DNA of 8,095 bases. It comes from Flavobacteriales bacterium UBA2426 (GTDB lineage: Bacteria > Bacteroidota > Bacteroidia > Flavobacteriales_F > PHOS-HE28). A model generated the notes under the pieces. That model searched no databases. It was not told the DNA's origin and saw nothing but the letters and a program-made list of their open reading frames with translations. This document shows positions 1-6,104 of this stretch, one piece after another; within the stretch, counting starts at the first letter, position 1, and each line of letters opens with the position of its first letter. Location: NCBI GenBank assembly GCA_002342985.1, contig DDRC01000142.1, positions 1 through 8,095 on the forward strand, given 5' to 3'. The translations under genes were made by a program, and so were the position numbers.

Positions 1-1
1 G

Positions 2-64
2 ATGACCTACGAGCCGAAGTACCTGCGCTTCTTCCAAGCGCGGTTCGAGCCTCTGGGGGCGTAG
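2..64 (+). CDS. C-terminal tail of an unidentified protein (partial)
   Basis: An open frame enters from the left edge and ends at a TAG at 62-64. The visible 20 residues are MTYEPKYLRFFQARFEPLGA, with a mix of aromatic, charged and hydrophobic residues that looks like real protein. The first Met may be internal. A second frame is also open here (running to a TAA near 114), so the choice of frame rests on composition alone. The end lies 10 nt from the end of the convergent DUF2024 gene, which fits two genes meeting tail to tail. The family cannot be recognised from so short a piece. Confidence 0.4.
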   Translation: MTYEPKYLRFFQARFEPLGA

Positions 65-74
65 CGGCGGCCTC

Positions 75-428
75 TCAGTCGCAGTTCTCCATCTCCAGGA
101 TGAAATAACCCTGGCGGCGGATGTCGGCCTCCCATTGGGGGTGCAGTGCTCGCACGTGGCAGAAGCGGCACTCCTTCGACGTGAGCGACTGTCCGCCCTG
201 TCCCTTGCTTTCCAGGTACGCCCGTCCGTAGCCGTGGATCACGGCCGTGTCGCGCTGGCTACTGGGTGCGATGATGTCGAAGTGCATCACCCGGCCGTCC
301 TTGCGGGTGACGTAGGTGTCCCACACGGCCACTTCGGCCGCTTTCGTTTGTTCGTTCATGTTCGTGCGTTGTTGGGCATGCAGGCCGCTCCACAGGAGAA
401 GGCCGGTCAGGAGGAGGGTCGTGCGCAT
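75..428 (-). CDS. DUF2024 family protein with an apparent signal peptide
   Basis: The protein is 117 aa and its function is unknown. The core from about residue 33 matches my memory of DUF2024 (PF09630): VAVWDTYV, a KDGRVMHFDI segment, a Gly/Tyr-rich stretch, then ECRFCH (Cys87, Cys90, His91) and the terminal EMENCD. Family members usually begin almost directly at the VAVWDTYV strand. Here the frame opens with MRTTLLLTGLLLWSGLHAQQ, which has the n-, h- and c-regions of a Sec signal peptide with likely cleavage after Ala18 (LHA/QQ), so export to the periplasm is inferred. I chose the ATG at 428 because the TACCTTTG promoter box at 450-457 ends 21 nt before it; a longer frame from a TTG at 452 would overlap that box. 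An ATG at 359 would give a conventional cytoplasmic protein of 94 aa and cannot be excluded. The gene is divergent from the CPVC protein gene. Confidence 0.8.
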   Translation of the reverse strand: MRTTLLLTGLLLWSGLHAQQRTNMNEQTKAAEVAVWDTYVTRKDGRVMHFDIIAPSSQRDTAVIHGYGRAYLESKGQGGQSLTSKECRFCHVRALHPQWEADIRRQGYFILEMENCD

Positions 429-449
429 CGGAATGTGGTAGGCGTGGGT

Positions 450-457
450 CAAAGGTA
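450..457 (-). promoter_or_regulatory. Promoter -7 box for the DUF2024 gene
   Basis: On the minus strand this reads TACCTTTG, an exact match to the Bacteroidota -7 consensus TAnnTTTG. Transcription would start roughly 5-8 nt downstream, near 442-445, leaving a short leader of about 15 nt before the ATG at 428. I see no convincing -33 TTG at the expected spacing, so the call rests on the -7 box and its position. Confidence 0.55.
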
Positions 458-469
458 AGGAAGCCTAAC

Positions 470-477
470 TATATTTG
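470..477 (+). promoter_or_regulatory. Promoter -7 box for the CPVC thioredoxin-fold gene
   Basis: The sequence TATATTTG is an exact match to TAnnTTTG. The predicted start near 482-485 gives a leader of about 45 nt before the ATG at 530. The -33 region (about 447-452) is poor and is occupied by the -7 box of the opposing DUF2024 promoter, so the two promoters would compete for polymerase. Confidence 0.6.
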
Positions 478-529
478 CCCCCGGGAAGGACGTCCCCGCC
501 CGATCACATCAATACCTAACCCCAACAAC

Positions 530-766
530 ATGGAAAAGGCAGTCTTCTACCATGCCGGATGCCCGGTATGCATCAACGCGGAGGATCGGATCACCGAACT
601 GGTGGACCGCAGCAGGTTCGAGGTGGAATTCGTTCATCTGGGCCAGGACCGCGGCCGCATTGCCGAGGCCGAGGCCGCCGGCGTGAAGAGCGTGCCCGCC
701 CTGGTCATCGGCAGCGATGTGCTGCACATCAACCACGGCGCGAGCATGGCCGAGGTGAAGGGCTGA
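530..766 (+). CDS. Small thioredoxin/glutaredoxin-fold protein with a CPVC motif
   Basis: A 78-residue protein with a minimal thioredoxin fold: a first beta strand (KAVFYHAG), a redox-active Cys11-Pro-Val-Cys14 at the start of helix 1, and the cis-proline segment GVKSVPALVI with Pro56 facing the active site. There is no signal peptide, so it should be cytoplasmic. Such proteins carry out thiol-disulfide exchange, and the CPxC arrangement is closer to glutaredoxins than to the CGPC of thioredoxin. The short length and the C-terminal HINHGASMAEVKG resemble small glutaredoxin-like proteins I know from Bacteroidota, but the partner reductant and substrate are unknown. The ATG at 530 is the only sensible start. 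It has its own TAnnTTTG promoter upstream and a strong terminator downstream, so it is probably transcribed alone. Confidence 0.85.
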   Translation: MEKAVFYHAGCPVCINAEDRITELVDRSRFEVEFVHLGQDRGRIAEAEAAGVKSVPALVIGSDVLHINHGASMAEVKG

Positions 767-787
767 GGAGGCCCGGTTGAACAGCAG

Positions 788-820
788 GGGACCCGGCCGT
801 GCGTGCCGGGTCCCTTTGTT
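788..820 (+). terminator. Rho-independent terminator after the CPVC protein gene
   Basis: A perfect 10-bp GC-rich stem (GGGACCCGGC at 788-797, GCCGGGTCCC at 805-814) closes a 7-nt loop and is followed by TTTGTT at 815-820. It lies 21 nt after the TGA at 764-766. It isolates this gene from the MarR gene that starts at 838. Confidence 0.88.
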
Positions 821-837
821 CACGATACCTTTCGACC

Positions 838-1422
838 ATGGCCCGGAAACACGCCGCTGATGAAGCGCTGGATGCGCACCTGGCCCGGTTGCTGGAGCGC
901 ATCGGGGAGGTGGCGCGTGCCCTGCGTTGGCAGCAGGCCACGGGCGCCGGGCTCAGCCCCCTGCAGATCCGCATCCTGGGTTTCGTGTCCGACCACCCCG
1001 GTGAGCCCGTGGGCGTGGCGCGTTTGGCGGAAGAGCTGCAGGTGACACGGCCCACGGTGAGCGACAGTGTGGCGCTCCTGGTGGAACGCGGCCTGCTGCT
1101 GCGGAAGCCCGATCCGCACGATGGCCGCAGCCATGCGCTGCGGCTCACGGCGGCCGGGCGGCGCTGGCTGCCTGCGGGTGGGCCCTTCACCGAGGCGCTG
1201 GCCACCCTGCCCCTGCATGAACGCGAGACCCTGTTGCTGGCCTTGATGCGCCTGCTGGCGTCGCTGCTTGAAAGTGGTGATGTGCAGGTGCAACGCATGT
1301 GCTGGACCTGCGCACACTACCGCGGCGATCGCAAGGGCCGGCACCACTGCCAGTTGTTGGGAACGGACCTGGCCGTGGCCGAGCTGCGCACCGATTGCCC
1401 GGAGCACGAGGCGGCGGCCTGA
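838..1422 (+). CDS. MarR-family transcriptional regulator with a Cys-rich C-terminal tail
   Basis: This 194-aa protein has a helical N-terminus (about 8-35), then a winged helix-turn-helix (about 40-110): PLQIRILGFV leads into GVARLAEELQVTRPTVSDSV (the recognition helix region, 59-78) and the wing LLRKPDPHDGRSHALRLTAAG with the usual Asp-x-Arg element. A C-terminal helix (about 115-147) should complete the dimer interface. Residues 155-190 are unusual for MarR: Cys155-x2-Cys158, Cys171 preceded by His169-His170, Cys187 and His190, a plausible Zn or Fe-S site. MarR proteins bind palindromic operators as dimers and are released by ligands or thiol oxidation. The start is the ATG at 838, because an earlier in-frame GTG at 799 lies inside the terminator hairpin. 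It is convergent with the efflux operon, so it may be its regulator (inference only). Confidence 0.88.
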   Translation: MARKHAADEALDAHLARLLERIGEVARALRWQQATGAGLSPLQIRILGFVSDHPGEPVGVARLAEELQVTRPTVSDSVALLVERGLLLRKPDPHDGRSHALRLTAAGRRWLPAGGPFTEALATLPLHERETLLLALMRLLASLLESGDVQVQRMCWTCAHYRGDRKGRHHCQLLGTDLAVAELRTDCPEHEAAA

Positions 1423-1427
1423 TCGCC

Positions 1428-1463
1428 GCGCGCCACGTTCGCCCGGATGGCGTGCCAGACTTT
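1428..1463 (+). terminator. Possible weak terminator after the MarR gene
   Basis: GCGCGCCA at 1428-1435 can pair with TGGCGTGC at 1448-1455 (8 bp including one G-U) around a 12-nt loop, followed by CAGACTTT. The start is 5 nt after the MarR stop. The loop is long and the T tract short, so this is tentative. The rest of the 71-nt gap between the convergent genes shows nothing else clear. Confidence 0.3.
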
Positions 1464-1493
1464 ACCTACAGGCCGGCCGGTCCACCTGCCCGA

Positions 1494-2933
1494 TCACCGG
1501 CGCTGATCGGACCATCCGCCGCCCAGGGCCTTGTACAGGTCCACCAGGGCGAAGCGCTGCCGCTTCTGCACCTCCACCAGTTCCAGGTTCGCGGAAAGGG
1601 CGTTCTGTTGGGCCAGCAACACCTCGATGTAGCCGGCCTTCGCATTGCGGTAAAGCTCGCGCGATACGTCCACCGAGGCTTGCAGCACGTCGTTCCGTTG
1701 ACGACGCAGGTCACCTGCCTCGCGCAATTTGCCCAGGTTGCTCAGCTCGTTCATCACCTCCACATGGCCGGTGATGATGCGTTGCTGGTAGGCGGACACG
1801 GCGGCGAGCTGCTGGGCGCTGGCCTCGCGGAAGCGTGCCTTGAGGGCGTTGCGGTTCAGCAGTGGGGTGAACAGGCCCCCCACCAAATGATAGGCAATGG
1901 ATGAGGGGCTCTCGAACAGCAATGTCGGGTCGAAGGCCTGGTAGCCATAGCCCGCCGTGATGTTGAGGTTGGGCAGGAAGCCGGCACGCGCGGCCTTCAG
2001 GTCGAAGCGTGCGGCCATCAACTCCAGTTCGGCGGCGCGGATGTCGGGCCGGTTACGCAGCAGTTGGGCGGGCAGGCCCACGGCGGGATCGGCGGGCAGC
2101 GGGCCGGCCAGGCCGGCGGCGTTGCGCTGCACGGGTTGCGGAAAACGGCCGAGCAGCAGGTTGATGAGGTTCTCGGTGGCCACGATGCGCTGTTCGATCT
2201 CCTTCTGCAGCGCCTTGGTGCCCAGGAGCTGTGCCTCGAACTGCTGCACGGCCAGCTCGTTCGCGCGTCCGGCGTCCTTCTGCCGCTCGATCACGTTCAG
2301 CGCCTCCTCCTGGCGCACCACCGTTTCGCGGAGGATGGCCAGTTCGTTGTCCAGCGCCACCAGTTCGTAGTAGGCCACCGCCACGTCGGCCACCACGTTG
2401 GTCATCACCAGGTGGGCGCCCTCCTGGCTGGCGAGCATGCGCGAAACGGCCGCTTTGCGCTGGTTGCGCAGGCGTCCCCAGATGTCCACCTCCCAGGTGG
2501 CCTGCAGGGCGATGTAGAGGTCGGGCAGGTCGATGGGCACGATCTTGCCGGGCACGATCTCGGTGACGATGTTGCCGGCCCCGTCCATGGTGTAGAGGCC
2601 GAAGCGGCGCATGGCGGCCGTGGTGTTGAGGCCCACGGTGGGGAGCTGCGCACCGCGCGCGGCACGGGCCCCGGCGCGGGCCATCTCCACGCGCTGCAGC
2701 GCCATCTGCAGGTCGAGGTTGCGGGCCAGCGCGGTGTCGATCAGCTGCACCAGCAGCGGGTCGTTGAAGTAGGTGCGCCAGTCGGTGGTGCCGGCGTTGG
2801 CCGTGTCAGCGGTGGTGCCGGCAAAGGACGCGGGCTGCGCCTGCTGCGGGGCCTTCAGCGGATCATCCAGGGAGGCACAACCGGTGAAGAGGGCGGCACC
2901 GAGGGCCAGGGCGGGAAGGTGGATGCGGGCCAT
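1494..2933 (-). CDS. Outer-membrane efflux lipoprotein, NodT/OprM type (TolC-like)
   Basis: This is the exit duct of the tripartite efflux pump: trimers of this family form a beta barrel in the outer membrane and a helical tunnel through the periplasm. The 479-aa length is normal for the NodT family. The N-terminus is a lipoprotein signal ending LFTGC, lipidated Cys19. Two outer membrane efflux protein repeats follow. The first (about 50-265) holds DWRTYFNDPLLVQL and LQATWEVDIWGRLRN. The second (about 290-470) holds LLRNRPDIRAAELELMAA, FLPNLNITAGYG and the terminal FALVDLYKALGGGW. I chose the ATG at 2933, 5 nt after the pump's TGA; a TTG at 2942 would add three residues and overlap that stop. 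It is last in the operon. No clear intrinsic terminator follows; a 7-bp inverted repeat overlaps the stop codon. Confidence 0.95.
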   Translation of the reverse strand: MARIHLPALALGAALFTGCASLDDPLKAPQQAQPASFAGTTADTANAGTTDWRTYFNDPLLVQLIDTALARNLDLQMALQRVEMARAGARAARGAQLPTVGLNTTAAMRRFGLYTMDGAGNIVTEIVPGKIVPIDLPDLYIALQATWEVDIWGRLRNQRKAAVSRMLASQEGAHLVMTNVVADVAVAYYELVALDNELAILRETVVRQEEALNVIERQKDAGRANELAVQQFEAQLLGTKALQKEIEQRIVATENLINLLLGRFPQPVQRNAAGLAGPLPADPAVGLPAQLLRNRPDIRAAELELMAARFDLKAARAGFLPNLNITAGYGYQAFDPTLLFESPSSIAYHLVGGLFTPLLNRNALKARFREASAQQLAAVSAYQQRIITGHVEVMNELSNLGKLREAGDLRRQRNDVLQASVDVSRELYRNAKAGYIEVLLAQQNALSANLELVEVQKRQRFALVDLYKALGGGWSDQRR

Positions 2934-2938
2934 GGTGC

Positions 2939-5900
2939 TCAAAGCGTTTCGGTGAAGGCGATCTCGTCCTTGCGGCCGGTGCGTTTCAGGCGGTCGGACA
3001 GGGTGGCGAACACCACGTAGAGCCCGGGCACCACGATCACGCCGAAGATGGTGCCGAAGAGCATGCCCCCTGCGGCCGCGGAGCCGATGGTGTTGTTGCC
3101 GATCTTGCCCGCGCCGCTGGCCATCATCAGGGGGATCAGGCCCGCGATGAAGGCGAAACTGGTCATCAGGATGGGGCGGAGGCGGTCGTTGGCGGCCTCC
3201 ACGGCGGCATCGAACGCGCTGGCGCCGGCGCGGTGGCGCAGGGTGGCGAACTCGATGATGAGGATGGCGTTCTTGCCCAGGATGCCGATCAGCATCACCA
3301 TGGCGATCTGCGCGTAGATGTTGTTCTCCAGCCCCATGATGAGCAGGAAGAAGAGCGCGCCGAAGATGCCCACGGGCAGCGACAGCAGCACCGGCAGCGG
3401 CAGCAGGAAGCTCTCGTACTGCGCGGCCAGCAGCAGGTACACGAAGAGCAGGCTGATGGCGAAGATGATGATGGCCTGGTTGCCCGCATTGGCCTGGTCG
3501 CGGGAGGAGCCGGCCCAGTCGTAGCCGTAGCCGCGGGGCAGCACCTCTGCCGTCACCTCACGGATCGCCTGGATGGCATCGCCGCTGCTGTAGCCCGGAG
3601 CGGGCTGGCCGTTCACCATGGCCGAGGGGTACATGTTATAGCGCGTGATCTGCTCGGGACCGTACACCTTCTCGATACGCAGGAAGGTGCTGTAGGGCAC
3701 CAGTTCGCCCTTGTCGTTCCTGAGGTAGAGCTTCAGGATGTCATCGGGTTCGGCGCGGTACTCCGGATCGGCCTGCACCATCACGCGGTACATCTGCGCG
3801 AAGCGGATGAAGTTGGTGGCGTACTCGCTGCCGATCATGGTCTGCAGGGTGCTCATCGCGTTCTCCACGGTGATGCCCTTCTCGGCGGCCAGGTCCATGT
3901 CCAGGTGGAGCAGGTACTGCGGGAAGCTGGCGTTGAAGGTGGTGAAGGCGTTGTTGATCTCGGGCCGCTGGTTCAGCGCGCGCACCAGGTCATTGGCCAC
4001 CTGCTGCAGTGCGTTGAGGTCGTCGCTTCCGGACTGGTCGAGCAGGCGCAGCTCGAAGCCGCTGGAGTTGCCATAGCCGGGCACGGGCGGCGGGGTGAAG
4101 AACTCGATCTCACCGTCCTTGATGTGCTTGGTGCGTTCGATCAGCTCGGCGATCACCTCCTGGTCGCTTTGCGCGCGGTCCTCCCAGTTCTTCAGGCTGA
4201 TCAGGTTCATGCCGTAGGTGGCGCCGGTGCCTTCGGAGAGCAGGCTGTAGCCGGCCAGGCTGCTCACGTTGTCCACGGCGTCCAGGCTGTCGGCCACCTG
4301 CTGGATCTCGTCGGCCACGCGTTCGGTGCGGTCGATGGTGGCGCCGTTCGGTGCGTTGATGTTGGCGTAGATGGTGCCCTGGTCCTCGTTGGGAATGAAG
4401 CCCGTGGGCACGAGCGAGCCGGTGAGGCCGGCCGCCACCGAGAAGCCGATCAGCAGGCCCCAGGTCACCGTGCGCCGGTTGGCGATGGCCCCCACCAGGG
4501 TCTTGTACCGGGCGCCGAGACCGTCGTACCAGGTGTTGAAGCCGGTGAAGAAGCGGCCCAGACGGCCGGGGCGCGGGGCGTGGTGGTCCACCTTCTTCAG
4601 GAAGGAGGCGCACAGCGCCGGTGTGAGGGTGAGCGCCGTGATGCCGCTGAGCACGATGGAGATGGCCATGGTGAGGCTGAACTCGCGGTAGAAGATGCCG
4701 GAGGGGCCTTCCATGAACGAGACGGGGATGAACACGGCGGACATCACCAGGGTGATGGCGATGATGGCCCCGCTGATCTCCTTCATCGCGGCTTCCGTGG
4801 CTTCCCGCGGAACGAGGCCCGTCCGCTCCATCTTGGCGTGCACGGCCTCGATCACCACGATGGCGTTGTCCACCACGATGCCGATGGCCAGCACCAGGGC
4901 GAAGAGGGTGATCAGGTTCAGCGAGAAGCCGAGCAGGTCCATAAAGAAGAAGGTGCCCACCAGCGACACCGGGATGGCGATGATGGGGATGAGCGTGCTG
5001 CGCAGGTCCTGCAGGAAGATGTAGACCACGAGGGCCACCAGGATGAAGGCCTCGAGCAGGGTCCAGAGCACGCTGCTGATCGAGGCGTCCAGGAACTGGC
5101 TCACGTCGTAGCTGAAGGTGTAGGTCATGCCCGGCGGGAACGACGTGGCCTGGATGCGCGCCATGGTGGCCTTGATGTCGTCGATCACCTCCTTGGCGTT
5201 GGTGCCGGGGCGCTGCTTCAGCATGATGGCGGCGGAGGGCCGTCCGTTCTCCTTGCTCAGCACGTTGTAGTCCTGCGAGTCGAACTCCACGTCGGCGATG
5301 TCCTTCAGGCGCACGAGCTCGCCCTCGTCGGTGGCACGCACCACGATGTTGGCATACTCCTCCGGGGTGTTGAACTTGCCCGTGTAGCGCAGTACGTACT
5401 GCAGGGTGCGCGCCCGTTTGCCGGAGCTCTCACCGATCTTGCCGGGCGCGGCCTCCACGTTCTGCTGGCGCAGACGGTCCACCACGTCCTGCGCATCGAT
5501 GTCATAGAAGCGCATGCGGTCGGGCTTCAGCCACACGCGCATGGCGTATTCGCGCACGCCGAGGATGTCGGCGAAGCCCACGCCCTCGATCCGCTTGATC
5601 TCCTTGAGGACGTTGATATCCGCGAAATTGTAGAGGAACTTCTCGTCGTGCGTGGGGTCGGTGCTCAGCACGTTGATGTAGAGCAGCATGCTGTTCTGCA
5701 CCTTCTCCACCACCACACCGCTCTTGGTCACCTCCTCGGGCAGTTCGTCCAGGGTGGTGCTCACCCGGTTCTGCACGTTCACGGCGGCGAGGTCAGGGTC
5801 GATGCCGGGCTTGAAGATGATCTGGATGATGCTCTCGCCATCGTTGCCGCTCACGCTGTTCATGTACTGCATGCCCGGCACACCGTTGATGGCGCGCTCC

Positions 5901-6094
5901 AGCGTGGTCACCACGGCCTTCACGCTGGTCTCGGCGTTGGCCCCGGTGTAGTTGGTGGTCACGTTCACCTCGGGCGGTGCGATGTCGGGGAACTGCGTGA
6001 TGGGCAGCTGCTGCAGGCCGATGAGTCCCAGCACCACGATGATGACCGAGACGACGATGGAAAGGACGGGTCGGTGGATGAAGCGGGCGAACAT
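2939..6094 (-). CDS. RND multidrug efflux permease, HAE1 family (AcrB/MexB-like)
   Basis: This 1051-aa inner-membrane pump takes drugs or other hydrophobic substrates from the periplasm and inner leaflet in exchange for protons. Its length matches AcrB (1049 aa). The layout is typical: TM1 at about 10-28, the first periplasmic porter/docking loop to about 335, six helices at about 340-500, TM7 near 540-560, a second periplasmic loop to about 870, and the last helices at about 872-1035. The proton-relay residues of AcrB are mostly kept: Asp409 (AcrB D407), Lys941 in GILGKNAILIIEF (K940), Arg971 and Thr978 in RLRPILMTS. The AcrB D408 position is Asn410 (IGIVVDNAIVVIEAV), which is unusual. The motif rules out CzcA-type metal pumps. 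The gene starts 10 nt after the fusion protein's stop and ends 5 nt before the outer-membrane gene. Substrate cannot be read from sequence. Confidence 0.97.
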   Translation of the reverse strand: MFARFIHRPVLSIVVSVIIVVLGLIGLQQLPITQFPDIAPPEVNVTTNYTGANAETSVKAVVTTLERAINGVPGMQYMNSVSGNDGESIIQIIFKPGIDPDLAAVNVQNRVSTTLDELPEEVTKSGVVVEKVQNSMLLYINVLSTDPTHDEKFLYNFADINVLKEIKRIEGVGFADILGVREYAMRVWLKPDRMRFYDIDAQDVVDRLRQQNVEAAPGKIGESSGKRARTLQYVLRYTGKFNTPEEYANIVVRATDEGELVRLKDIADVEFDSQDYNVLSKENGRPSAAIMLKQRPGTNAKEVIDDIKATMARIQATSFPPGMTYTFSYDVSQFLDASISSVLWTLLEAFILVALVVYIFLQDLRSTLIPIIAIPVSLVGTFFFMDLLGFSLNLITLFALVLAIGIVVDNAIVVIEAVHAKMERTGLVPREATEAAMKEISGAIIAITLVMSAVFIPVSFMEGPSGIFYREFSLTMAISIVLSGITALTLTPALCASFLKKVDHHAPRPGRLGRFFTGFNTWYDGLGARYKTLVGAIANRRTVTWGLLIGFSVAAGLTGSLVPTGFIPNEDQGTIYANINAPNGATIDRTERVADEIQQVADSLDAVDNVSSLAGYSLLSEGTGATYGMNLISLKNWEDRAQSDQEVIAELIERTKHIKDGEIEFFTPPPVPGYGNSSGFELRLLDQSGSDDLNALQQVANDLVRALNQRPEINNAFTTFNASFPQYLLHLDMDLAAEKGITVENAMSTLQTMIGSEYATNFIRFAQMYRVMVQADPEYRAEPDDILKLYLRNDKGELVPYSTFLRIEKVYGPEQITRYNMYPSAMVNGQPAPGYSSGDAIQAIREVTAEVLPRGYGYDWAGSSRDQANAGNQAIIIFAISLLFVYLLLAAQYESFLLPLPVLLSLPVGIFGALFFLLIMGLENNIYAQIAMVMLIGILGKNAILIIEFATLRHRAGASAFDAAVEAANDRLRPILMTSFAFIAGLIPLMMASGAGKIGNNTIGSAAAGGMLFGTIFGVIVVPGLYVVFATLSDRLKRTGRKDEIAFTETL

Positions 6095-6104
6095 GGCGGC
6101 GCGG

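Noticed and set aside
429..452. A longer DUF2024 frame starting at a TTG at 452.
   Set aside because: It would begin inside the promoter -7 box, and the added residues precede a signal peptide that already starts with an ATG at 428.
826..833. TACCTTTC just before the MarR start, considered as a promoter -7 box.
   Set aside because: It misses the final G of TAnnTTTG, ends only 4 nt before the ATG (which would require a leaderless transcript) and has no -33 element. The nearby TCCCTTTG at 811-818 is part of the terminator.
1490..1510. Inverted repeat CCGATCA / TGATCGG with a 7-nt loop at the end of the outer-membrane efflux gene, considered as its terminator.
   Set aside because: The stem is only 7 bp, overlaps the stop codon and has no T run after it on the minus strand.
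2064..3020. A 318-codon open frame on the plus strand, antisense to the outer-membrane efflux gene.
   Set aside because: Same reason: low-complexity His/Gly/Val-rich translation opposite a well-supported gene.
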